Positions 33,863-45,574 of a DNA stretch of 64,000 nt are shown here, piece by piece. Each line of letters begins with the position of its first letter. Position 1 is the first letter of the stretch. A model generated the notes under the pieces. That model made no database searches, was not told where the DNA came from, and saw nothing but the letters and a program-made list of their open reading frames with translations. Source of the DNA: Trichoplusia ni (taxonomy: Eukaryota; Arthropoda; Insecta; Lepidoptera; Noctuidae); assembly GCF_003590095.1 (NCBI RefSeq), contig NC_039490.1, positions 10,681,834-10,745,833 on the forward strand. The letters are read 5' to 3'. Both the position numbers and the translations under genes were made by a program.

Positions 33863-33924
33863 ACATAAAAGAGACTACACTTTGATCTTAGCCAAAACGC
33901 CGAGAAACGATACATAAAAGAGAC
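33863..33924 (-). pseudogene. 36-nt U2 snRNA 5' fragment with target duplications
   Basis: Minus-strand 33911-33876 starts ATCGTTTCTCGG and continues TTTTGGCTAAGATCAAAG, ending GTGTA. It matches the first 36 nt of U2 snRNA with two changes (positions 5 and 14). It is bounded by identical 13-bp direct repeats ACATAAAAGAGAC (33863-33875 and 33912-33924). The rest of U2 (Sm site, stem-loops) is missing, so it cannot work as U2. This is a retroposed, 3'-truncated pseudogene. Confidence 0.85.
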
Positions 33925-36900
33925 AGGTCTTCTTGCTCAACCCTGCTGACTCTTAGGACCAAATTACTTATTGAATGATGCAATAAGAATCCTAGCTATA
34001 AAGATGCGAGTTTTATCGTCAGCTGCTGATATAGAACTTCAAGATTTTGTTACGTGTGATATGCAGAGAAGTCTGTTATTTGTGCTCTATATTCAGAATA
34101 ATGCACAATTAACATGGAGACACTTACCTACAATGGGATTACGTGTTTAAACATTATGCAATTGCGGACAATACAAAATGATAATATATCATGTTTAGTG
34201 CTACAACTAGGATTGTTAACTACCTGCTCAGTGTTGTATATTTAGCGTTTAGAGCAAACACGAGCATTGTCTTGCCATCTTCACATAAATACTCATTTCG
34301 TACAATAACATTAAAGTAATCGCGTCGTAAGTTCGTCTGCAATGCAAATAAGCTCGGAGCACGTAGCGGCGAAACTGCGACGATTTAAACTTTAAATAAT
34401 TAGATTTTTAACTAAAAATCTGTGTGCAGAGCTGCGCCCGCCCGCTGTTGCAACTGTAACTGGGATTAATTGCTGGACAAATAAGCTTAACTGTAAGAGT
34501 TTAGTCGTTTAAGTTATGGTCGAGGTGCGCGGCTAACATGTAAGGGGTGGTGTTTTTTATATTTGTTTACTTGTTCATAGTTTGTTTGTTCAACTCATTT
34601 CTGCAGTAACCTTTCCATATTTTACTTAAGTGATAAAAAGTTAGTTAGTTTCATTGCAAAATCCCTTAATAAATACGTGGTAATAACAACACCTACCAAC
34701 CGATATAAATATATTGTGTCTAGTCGTTTACTAGGTCACTGGGGGTTATTTTAACCTGTACAATTAAATGCACCAGCAAGCCGGCAGTGTTCCCGGCCGC
34801 AGCACCTTGTTCCGGCTCGCACCGGTCCGCCACAGGGCCCGGGGCCCCGGGGGCACGCCCGCTATTTAATTACAACTCCGGCTCCAGCCGACGCGCCGAG
34901 TATTTGATTTACAAGTGCCCAAGTTGTCGGCATTAAATGTGGAGCGGTCCGGTTAGCGGCCGCTTGCGGTAAGCGTGCCGGAGCGGGCAGTCCTCATGCT
35001 CATCATGTTGAAGCGGAATGACTAAGTTATCTGTGACTGTATGAACTGCTCGACGATAGCATTTTGTGGTTGAAGTGCCGACCGCATGTAGGACAGGATT
35101 TGGGTTTTGCTTGTTTTCAGGTAGTTGTTTGTTTAATAATTTACAGTTTATTAAACGTATCGATAATTGATACTAATAATGTTCTGATCAAAGTATTAAC
35201 ATAATAACCACCGTCTAAAATTGTACTCTAAAATACACTGTTTTTTTGTATAAAAACATTTAATAAATCTGCCGACACTTACTCGTAGCGAGCGTCCAAC
35301 ACAAGCTAACTACCTTCAACTAATTGAACCATTACTTTGTGATATTTAAACTAATCTGTTCCTTGTTTAACAGTTAAGTGCCTGCTATTAGAGTCGGAGC
35401 TGAGATATTAACTAGATTATTGATGAGTGTTGTGCTCTCGAAGGCGGAGTGACCACTTGTGGGAGCTAAGCTCATTACGCTATTAGCTCTGAGCACATCG
35501 AGTTACAAGCTACGTCACTACCGGTGCAGGGCTGCGAGGGATGGACGTCAACACATCTCTGTTTGATGATTAATTGAAGGCTGTACGATACGTAACTGAT
35601 GACTACTGTTTTTACTACGTTTGGATTGTCATTTTACACGTTTAGAGAATGACCTATTCTGTCCTGCTTTCATGTTACCCTCGTCCTCAGTATGATATTC
35701 TTTGGTTTCCTTTTCGTTTCTCTTAGGTAAGAAAACATGTATAAAGTGCGTGTTAATAAAAACCAACAAACATAACGCAATGTTTGTGAATGTAACACGA
35801 AACATACACGAGTATGTACGCTCAAGTGTTCGCGTTCCTGCTTATCTTAGACGAATTACATCCGCCTCCCATACACACTCCATCTTGCTACTTATAGCTC
35901 TATTTACTCCGCAATGTAAGACTTGAACACAACTTACACTCGTATTGCGATGAATACGTAACAATTTAAAAAGAGTAAAGTACTTAAACTGTGCATTTTC
36001 ATTGAGAGATTGAGACATATTAATTTGGCCGTAGCAAATATTCGTAGCGTCGCGCTACAAGTGCTACGCTGCTACGACAGTGTGCTACAGCTCGCTTTGT
36101 AGCAATCTTGCATGCTTAAATCCATTGAGTTGCACACAGGACAGATATGGTGGTTAAAATTGTAAAAAGGTCAATATTTGTTTGAAAAAACTATTTTTAA
36201 TATCTATAAATAATAAAGTTTTATTAAATGGCAGCTTTGTATAGGATATGTGTGCGTCATAAATACGAGGCCTATAAAGTGAGGTAGAAGCCTCTTTTGT
36301 GTGAGGCCTACTTATGAAGCCGAGGGCATAACTTGCGCTCGATCAAGCAATTAATTGTTAAAAACAGTCGAGAACAAAACAAAAGTTTTACAATGAACAC
36401 GTTACTGGCCGCTCGCAGTTTATTGGAAAAATTGAATAACATGCTATATGTGTATATTACAAGCAAACGATTATTTATTTGATAAGTAAAAAATATGAAC
36501 ATAGCAACTAACTTACTTACATGGGTTAAAGAAAATGTGTGAAATTTATTTGAATATAAAATTAATGTTCCCGTCAAAACATTTATTACAATGTTAATTA
36601 CATGTTGTACTATTAATTGGATCCTTTATAAGTACATCCCACATAAGTACTTGTACCTCTAATAATATTTGATGTCCTGACATTGCGAGACTTAACTGAC
36701 TTAGGTATTGCTTTATGCTTGTTTTTCTATTGATTAACAACATTTAGTTAAAACTCACCGTCAATAAGTGCTGTCCCTCTCACTCTTTAGTGCACATGTA
36801 GACACCAACAAAGAGACATTTTAGAACGTCACAAAAACACCTTTAATGAATGGGTATTAGGTATACTTTTCTCACAATTAACCCAAATGTTTAATCAAGA

Positions 36901-37013
36901 AATAGCATCGAACAATATTATTAGCGTTCCACACTATTAGGTTCTCAAGGTAACGCCGCTGCATCCGAGGAGCGCGTGTGGAGCCGACATGTTCATATAG
37001 TCATATTGTGGCG
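33925..37013. other. Intergenic, no gene seen
   Basis: AT-rich. At 36034-36113 GTAGC and GCTAC motifs cluster in both orientations. No exon is supported. Confidence 0.55.
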
Positions 37014-37038
37014 ACACACACACACACACACACACACA
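37014..37038. repeat. (CA)n microsatellite
   Basis: About twelve uninterrupted CA units. Confidence 0.95.
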
Positions 37039-37830
37039 GCTCCTTTATTACAAGAAACCTTTGTCGGCACTAAGTGACGCCGGGACGCGGAGCTATGCGG
37101 ACATGTAAATTGTTTGCGAAACTGAAGGATGCAGGCGGAGGTAAGGTGCAGCCGAGGCGGGCAGCCGGGAGCAGGGATATTATATCTATATATACAGCAA
37201 GGAGGAAAAGCGTGTTGTGGACGATTATACTGTAAAACGTTTATGCAAGAGACAAAGATGTCGGTTTGCTCCGTGCGTCTTTACGTGTTTTGCACATGAA
37301 CACTTTCCGTGCTACTAATAAATATGAAACATCTTGGCATACTGGCAGTAGAATTTATAGAGTTTTTAAGGCCATCTTTTAAATTCTCAAATCAAATCAT
37401 AGTGTCCCGTGTTTAGAAAGGAGACAAGTTTCGTATCTAGTTTCTATAAGTCTCGGTATTATTTACGTCATAACGTATTTCTTAGAAGTAAATACATCCA
37501 GTATTGTAATAGCGTGGCAGCCTCTGTAACCGCAGGGCGCGGCGACACGGGCGGTACTCCTCGCGCGCGTGTGCACTCCGCTTTATGGCGCTCACTTCTG
37601 AGTAAACTGTGTGATTTGATTGTAAGTGTACTCTCGCGGCCATTTCCACAGCCGCACACTGCTTAATGAGTATTGACTTGCGATACTTTAATGAATGAAT
37701 ATAATAACAATAACAGCCTGTTGCTAGCTTAGAGCACGGAAAAATAGTGTAGTATATATTGAGTAGAGTCTTATAGAGAGTTGAAAGAAGCGCTATTGGT
37801 TTAGCAACATATCTCAGTTCACTATAACTC

Positions 37831-38012
37831 CTACTAATATTATAAACGCGAAAGTTTGGACGGATGTAAGGATGTTTGTTCCTCTTTCATGCGAAACCAC
37901 TACACGCATTAGATTAGACGAAACTTGGTACACAGATAGTTCATAACCAGGATTAACTGCTCCCGTATATCATTCTCGATATCAAGCGGGCAGGACCGAC
38001 GGCAACAGCTAA
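37831..38012 (+). mobile_element. Short interspersed repeat, second copy (TACTAATATTATAAACGCG family)
   Basis: Shares its start and internal blocks with 30804-30970 and keeps the typical end GGCAACAGCTAAA. More complete at the 3' end than the first copy. Confidence 0.65.
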
Positions 38013-41000
38013 ATTGGTATACGTCAACCAATAAGGAGCAAGACGTAATTCTTCCCATTTTTTTTTAATTAACACATAATTTAACTATAACTAACTGATT
38101 AAAAAAGTTCGCTGCTAACAGACCAACCTGAAAAGTCTAATTATCCATTATTCGTATTGAAAATGGTTCCACAGACCAAGCAGTTTCGAATACAATCAGT
38201 ACCTCGTACTTGTTGCTCGTAGACGACACAGTTAAGCGCGGCTCGGAGCTCGGGGTAATATTTAATCGCGCCGTAAATATGGCGCCGCCGCCGTGTCTTT
38301 TATATCGCCGAGCTGGGTTATCCCGGGTTTACGACGCACTCGTATGTAAAACATATGTTAACAAGCGAACGACACGCTGTGCCCATGTGTGATGGGTCAC
38401 GGATGTGACGTGGATAACTCTTCATAAACTTTACTATGTAGTCAGTTGGTGTCCGCGCATACTTTGTAGCGGAAAAATAATATTTTTTTTATGACCAAAA
38501 ACAAATAATTGTTATTATAAACGATATTGTTACTAATTACTCATGGTGAAGTTTGTCTTTAAATGCATGTAGCTGGTTTTCAATAAGTAAATAAACGTTA
38601 ATTGGTAGTATAATGTCCTTTTGGCCTTTGGCAAAATCTCATACAATACAAATACCTACAATAACATTGCAATCCTGCATTTTCATGAGAAACAAAAGTC
38701 GCTGGTCATTGAAAAATAATTTCAGCAAAATTGAACAGCGAACAAACAAATAATAGCAATGAATTCATATTTCAGGCTATTGAAGTTTCAATAAATAAAA
38801 TGTTGAATAATTTCCAGAAGCCGCTCGTTTCCCACCAACAGCGAGTCGCCGCCATATTGTTTACTGTGCAACCCGACACCGCCTGTAACAAATCATACGG
38901 CGCGGCTTTCATTGCTGATCATATATTTAATTAACTATTGCGGTGTATTCATCGAAATAAGGAACCCAATTATTATCAAACATTTTTAGTATTTTCCATA
39001 TTTAATTGAATACATACCAAATAAAGTATTGAACATCGCCGTTTTATGAATTTTATATTTTTGATGAATGTAGTTAAAAAATACACGTACTTATTTCCAC
39101 AATGAGTACTGCCGAGTAGGCCCGACATGGCACGTCGTGTCGGTTTGACAACGTAATCAGAATGGTTATTCATATATTCACAGTCACGTTTGTAAAAACT
39201 ACAGCCTCCCGTGTAGCGCACGCTGTACCGAGACTGCCGTGAGCGCTGTCTGCCTCATTGGCGGCTAATTCAGCGCGAGACAATGCTAGCTAGTGATGGA
39301 TCCCTGCTCTAATGCGCTAGGCTTTCGGCTTTTGGCCCTCGGCTTTCGTCTCGGATCTTTCACACTTCAGTTCACCGAGATCCGAGCCTCCCTTTAATAC
39401 ACAAGCATACTGTGAAATTTCTCAACACTTCAGCAATCTAATGATAAGTCCTAACGCTGTGCCAATTGTTACAATTTCAGTTTCATTATGAATCGTAGTC
39501 TAAATGAAAAATGAGTGCTTTAAAACGAATGCTCCAGGTTCTGTCTGTTCTGAAGCAAAGAAATTAAATTCGACTTCCATTCGTAAATAACAAAAGCGTA
39601 GATAAAAATATACAGTTACATGTACAGTGTTAAAATTGCTGTTTGCGAAGTGAAATGTAGATATCTAAATAGATACTTATTTGAAATTAATTTTGCGAGG
39701 CGAAGATTTTCTCGTACGAATGTTCAATATCTAGAGTCAACAGTTAGAACTTGCAAGTTAGTTAAAGTAACCAGTTCAGATTCAAATGTCTGAGAGCAGC
39801 TATCGAGGCGAGTTTCCATTCTACTCATAACTTAACAGTTACGTTTATTTACTTTCTACCTCACCGTGTGCCCGGCGTGAACATTATTAAAGGCATTTAA
39901 ATATCTTAATTTTGTGTATTGTTAGCTGTCAAGAATCTCAAAAATCTAAATACACACGTTTTTAATTGTCACTCCATTCAAATTATCAAAATCGGTACAG
40001 CCGTTTTGATAGTTGTAAATTGCAATGTCATCAAGTTTGAAGCTACTCTGGAAATTTCAGCCTGCTAGCTTATCGGGAAGCGTCTCAAAATTGAGTTACA
40101 AAAATCTAACCGGAACGACAAACAAACAAACATACAAACAAGAAAAAGAGTGTATAAAAGAAAAAAATCGTGGGAAAAACTGAACAAAGACATTATCAAG
40201 GAATAGATTTTATATAGGAAATGACTTTAAGTTCATTCGAAGGTGGCAGAAGTCGGTATCTTTAAAACAATTAGGGTTGACTAACAGGTGCGCGCCGCGC
40301 TGAGTGCGATCCCGTGTCGACCTGCATACCTCGTTATACGAGAACTTGTATATGTAGTTAGTACGATGATAGCACTTATTTGTTCTGCTGCACCTTCGTT
40401 AGATAAGAGAAGTCTGCAGAGAATGTTCAGGCAGGAAGATACATTAGTAACACAGTTAATTTGCTCATCTTAAGATTGAAAAGTTTGCTGTTCGTGTATT
40501 TGTAAAATTGAGCTTCAAGGACAAGGTCCATACTTTGTTTGGTTTCTTATACCATAGAAACTTGGAAAAGTTAATGGGTAATATTTAGCCGAGGGGCCAC
40601 CAAATCTTCTACGACCGTTTATTACTCGTATCATTCTGAGGCGTTGTGTGACACACAAATGTAACATGTCTCTTACAAGGTTTGCGTGTTCTACAAACTC
40701 TTAATCTTTGGGTGTTGTTTTAATATTTAATCTAAGATTTGTCACATCGATACAGTAATTAATGTTGAAGTATATTTAATAAGAAAACTAATCTTTGAGT
40801 AATTGTCGCAATACTCAAGTACCGAAGTCTCTACTTACACATTATTTATTAACTTAAATAGTATTTCATTGGTAACTTGAGAAGCAGAGCTCTCAATAAC
40901 ACCTAAGCGACTGGCACTGTCTTGTTGCTTTACCGACCATCACTGTCTTTTGGGTGAGACCAATAAGTTACTCACCGATAGTTTGCAAAGACATTACTTA

Positions 41001-42663
41001 TATTATATGTGTTGCGTATTATACTTAACTATCTCCAGTTGATAAGCGTGGGTACGATTCTGTTAGACATCTCCTGAGGTTTATGATCGGCAGAATGGAA
41101 TATCTGGATAAACACAATCCACGTCGTCACGCAACTTGTATCCCTGGTCCTGTCACCCACATACCATAGTTGGTGACAACCACCAAACACCAAGCACCAG
41201 CTGGGGAGTTTGTTGCGCTGTTGCTTCTCTCGCAGAGAAAAGTAGGGACGAATCTGAGAGCTGTCCATTGTAATTTGACTTTCAAAAAGTGCTAAAAGTA
41301 AACTTAATTGCCAAATTGAAGAAAAATGAAAAATGCCTAGCAGATCAACAGTAATAAAAAAAGTCAACTTGATACATATCAAGTGAATATCGACATGAGT
41401 CGTACACAATTACTTAGCCGAGCCGACGCGAGATGTTATTACACAAACAATAACACCAGAGCTGCGTCAATGCGTGTACTGCCTGTGTACCGTGTACGAA
41501 TACTGTGTACTCGCTGTGTACTGAGTACACACAATCACGCGGAGTGATTGACGTCATCCATCGGCCCCTACACTTAAGCCTCATTTAGATAATGCGAGAA
41601 AAATCGTGAAGCTGCAATACATTGCGGGGTCACTTAACCTTGGTACCAAGGATGATACGATATAGCCAGCAATGTATGATAAGTCTCGCCATAGACCTCG
41701 CTCCGTCTAAATCAGCTTTTAGATTTAATAACTACTTGCACTGCTTGTGTTTATTTAGCGAGGTTATGAAGATTAACTGGTAATATTTTGGGTGGCGTTT
41801 GCTTAGTCAAATATACTATTATTTGGCTGATGGACTATTACCATACAATGTAGATTGAAGTAGGTTTTGTTTGTATAGTAACACATTTGAACTGATATAT
41901 TTTCGATCTGTCGTCGGTTCAAGTTAACATTAGTACTATCTTACTTGACTTAGTGTTCATTGTGTGTCACGCTTGTCGCAAAACTATAAATAAAAAAGGA
42001 GTGACAGTTAAAGTCAAAACTAAATTTTACTTTGTCTGTTAAAGTATGTTAGATATAGTACATGACTCAGCATTACACCAGTGACGTCACTCGTGACTCA
42101 CTTTGCCTACAACTCCGCCTGCGTCTGTAGTTATATTGTGTGAAAGCAAAGCCGACCACTTATTATATTGCTCTGTCCAGACAACAAATATCAATCACTC
42201 AGCCCTCGGCACACAGTTTTACATAACTGCACACAGGTAGCCTCTACGTTCTTGACGTGTACGGCATACATCGCTGGTTGCACACACACACGACGCCGAA
42301 CAACACGCACGTTGCCGTCAGTGTACTGTGAATATAGCGTGTCTGTTTGTTTTAATACAGTGATGGCATTTTATTTGTGGTGGTATTGTGTGGTGTGGTC
42401 GATTGAAACGGCCGGCGTTGTGTGAACGACAAACAGTGGTCCGCCGGCACGCGCAACACAATCATATTGCTTTATTGAAATACACAGTTTTATGGAGATT
42501 GAACTATTTTAAACTTTGATTGAATAAATATGGTCGGATTGTGTTCACGTTTGCGATATACCTCCCAGTGTATACATCCAGTGCGTGCTGAAAGCGTATT
42601 GCAAAGCCTTACAACATCTGTATGGATTGGTTAAATTGATTCGCATTCAGGTGCGCTGTTCGT
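38013..42663. other. Intergenic, no gene seen
   Basis: AT-rich. The minus open frame of 126 codons at 41029-41409 has no family resemblance. Repeated GTGTACTG motifs occur near 41470-41530. Confidence 0.5.
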
Positions 42664-42688
42664 TTTATTTATTTATTTATTTATTTAT
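42664..42688. repeat. (TTTA)n, LINE tail
   Basis: About six TTTA units. On the minus strand they form the TAAA tail of the truncated LINE just described. Confidence 0.85.
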
Positions 42689-43180
42689 ACAGCATGGAAG
42701 ACTTACAGCAAGATAAAACACGTTGTAATTTTGAACAGCAATCGGTCAGCCAATAACAAGTCCTCACGTTTAACACTAGAGTATGAAAAATAACCATGAA
42801 CTTACAATTTAGAAGAAGAAAAATAAAAGTTATTAATAAAACAGTACTTAGTAATATTATAGAAAGCATACATAATCAACACTGTGATTACTCCACCTCG
42901 TGGTCTTTGAAAAACTTAAGACTAAGGCGCCGCCTGGCCATGACTATACTAGTATTAAACACATCAATATCATGCTGTTTACATAAATTATTTAAGGTTC
43001 TACTCGCACGCACAATGCAAGAGTTTTTTCTATAGTTCGTTGACGCAAATGGCACAGAAATAGGTGGATTATAGCGGGTTCTGGATGGTATATTAAAATT
43101 AAATTTAGATAAAAGTTCAGGGCAATAAACGTCATTTTTGAAAATTTTTAATAGAAATATGCAGATGCAAATTTTTCGGG
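42664..43180 (-). mobile_element. CR1/Jockey-type LINE, 3' end of ORF2 with tail
   Basis: The minus strand is open from 43265 to a stop at 42888. It reads YCPELLSKFNFNIPSRTRYN, then PFASTNYRKNS and DIDVFNTS, which is the typical C-terminal end of LINE reverse-transcriptase ORFs in moths. It is followed by about 200 nt of 3' UTR and a tail of TAAA units (plus 42664-42688). The rest of ORF2 is missing, as expected for a 5'-truncated insertion. The 5' limit near 43180 is approximate. Confidence 0.75.
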
Positions 43181-43265
43181 GATTTAGATAAATAAAACGA
43201 GTTTCGGCTTCCGAATAAACTTTTATTGGACAAACATGAACCTCTCGCGAAGCCTCACAGTACAA

Positions 43266-45574
43266 TGTACATCAACTTGACTAATAAAATACAATTAATT
43301 ATCTAACTAGTATTTAATACAGTTATCATGTGACACTTACGTAGTACACGCCGGCGCCGGCGCAGCTCGCGCCCGCCCACGCCGGCTCACTTAATATCAA
43401 ATGTCGTAAAAATAAACGCTATGTCTTAATATAAATATATTATATTTGATAAAAATCTCGTTTACACTAGAAGGTGACGTAGTAACAACTATATTTGTAC
43501 GAGTAACAATACAGGAAGCGGAGAGCGCGGGCGCGGTACCAACACAACAAAACGATTTGTTTATAACTGAATACAAACTATAATATGAAACCCCGCGGCT
43601 CAATACATATACCTAATGTGAAACGGAACGTGGAAACCAATAGGAGCGCGATGTTCACCGGTAATGCGGTTCACTGGTTGGAAGTGAAACGAATTACACG
43701 ATTTATAATCTGTGCCTTCAGAAATTAATACTCTATGGTAAATAGCGACAATTCGAAATTACATTAAAATACTTGTTGTTTTGGTGAGTTAGCGAATCAA
43801 ATACATAATGCTAATAGATAATAAATTACATTGTTATAATCCAATAAGTTATATTCAACTTTTGACAATAATTACATTATGAAACATAATTTTGAATTGC
43901 GTTACTTTAAAAGATTTAAGTAATGAATAACATTAATGTTTGATTACATGGATAAGCTATAAGAAACTGAATAGTGTTGGAGAGATTGACAGACAGACAG
44001 TACCTAAGATATGACGGTTGTTATACAGTATTAGTTTTATTTAGTTATATAATATTATACACAGATTCCGGTAGTCTAGGCCTCGTTGCTCGCACTGCTC
44101 TCTGTGAACACAAAGACAGACAAATAAGTATATACAAGAATAAACATTATTTAAACAATCTAGTTCTATGTACAGAGCTAACACGAACAATAACAAGTGC
44201 AGTACCTAAAGGTGAACATGTCATGAGTTGTGTCGACAAACAAAACAGAGTTACAAGTTAGTCGCGTGGGTGACGTGTTGCGAGTATGTAGCACTATTAG
44301 CGCGACGACCCGCAGCCAGCTTCCAAACAAGCGATTACCGCCTGACGCACACTTGCATGAGCGGCGTTAACCGTGGCCGTGCGTACGTAGCGTACGTAGC
44401 TTACGTGGCACGGTCCCCGCTCTCTGCACAGCTCTCGTGTGCAGTCTAATCCGCCGCTAGTGAGGTGGAAGCCCGCGCGCGCATTAATTTAATTAAGCAC
44501 TTATTAGAATACTCGGCGCCGGCTCTAACAGTTTGATTTCCTAAGCTTTGTTCTCAGATTTGATTCGGCTTTAACTTTTAACTCGCCTCCGTTCCGCTGG
44601 CTACCCGTTTTCGGTCCGCTGAGTACACTCCGCTTGTTACAGATAATATTATCTCAAAGATTTTTTCGTTAATCTGAATATAATTATATGACCGTAACGT
44701 TTTGAAAAGTTTTCATGTTTAAATTGTAATTACCTGTCAAATTGCTGAGCAGCCGTTTTTAGATATTGGACAGAGACTGATCGATGCTCTTTAATTACCA
44801 TCGCTTAGTTACAGGGTTTGTTCGTCTCTTTATCAACCAACTTGAATAAAGGAGGAAATCAATTTATTTTCCAGGATGCGATATGTTATAATTTAAATTC
44901 TATGCTAACACGTCACGTGTCATCTTTAAATACACGTACTTACTTCCTTATCCAAACGTTTATTTATATCTTGCATGTTACTCGATGCGAGCGAGTTTCC
45001 AGTGACTTGAGCCGAAGGCTCCGGCCGCGGAAGGTGCTCTACTTAAAATTCACTGAATCTTTTATACTTGTATAATAATACAAAAGATTATATTTTTCCA
45101 AAGAGAAAGTTAATCTGAAACAATATCCTGCTCGGAGGTTATCGATTCGTTCGGATTTAGGAAATTACATTTTAAACGAAACCGGTTGTGTCTTTTGTAA
45201 AATTGTTCACGTTTTGCGAAATGCCAATATCTTATAACATCCATAGATTGCTTGCGGATTATTTACTAATAATTAATTCTCGTGGTTGAAACCGATCGCT
45301 TACCGTCTAAATGTAAAAAAATACCAAGTGTATCTGAAAGTGAAGTGACCTGCGTCTACAATACTATATCAAATTACAGCAAACAGTGAGTTAGTTGTAC
45401 ACTAGGAACATGTTGCAACAGCCAGCTAACACCGAGGAAGAGTGAGTGAGAGACAGATATACAGTGAGTGAGAGAGAAGAGTCGTACTAGGAGAAGCTCT
45501 AAGAACTAACTACACAGCAAACAGGAAGGTAGTGGATGAGACAGAAGATGTGTTTGAGCACGAGTGCGAGAGAG
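43266..45574. other. Intergenic and MIP 3' flank
   Basis: AT-rich, with GTACGTAGC repeats near 44380-44405. For the minus-strand MIP transcript, an AATAAA at plus 44959-44964 is a candidate poly(A) signal about 610 nt past the stop. Confidence 0.45.

Noticed and set aside
41029..41409. 126-codon minus-strand open frame
   Set aside because: No recognisable domain, unbiased codons, and no splice or promoter context.
41470..41540. GTGTACTG-rich stretch as a tandem repeat
   Set aside because: Spacing is irregular and copies are too short to call a repeat array.
43974..44261. 95-codon plus-strand open frame
   Set aside because: No similarity recognised; composition like the surrounding spacer.
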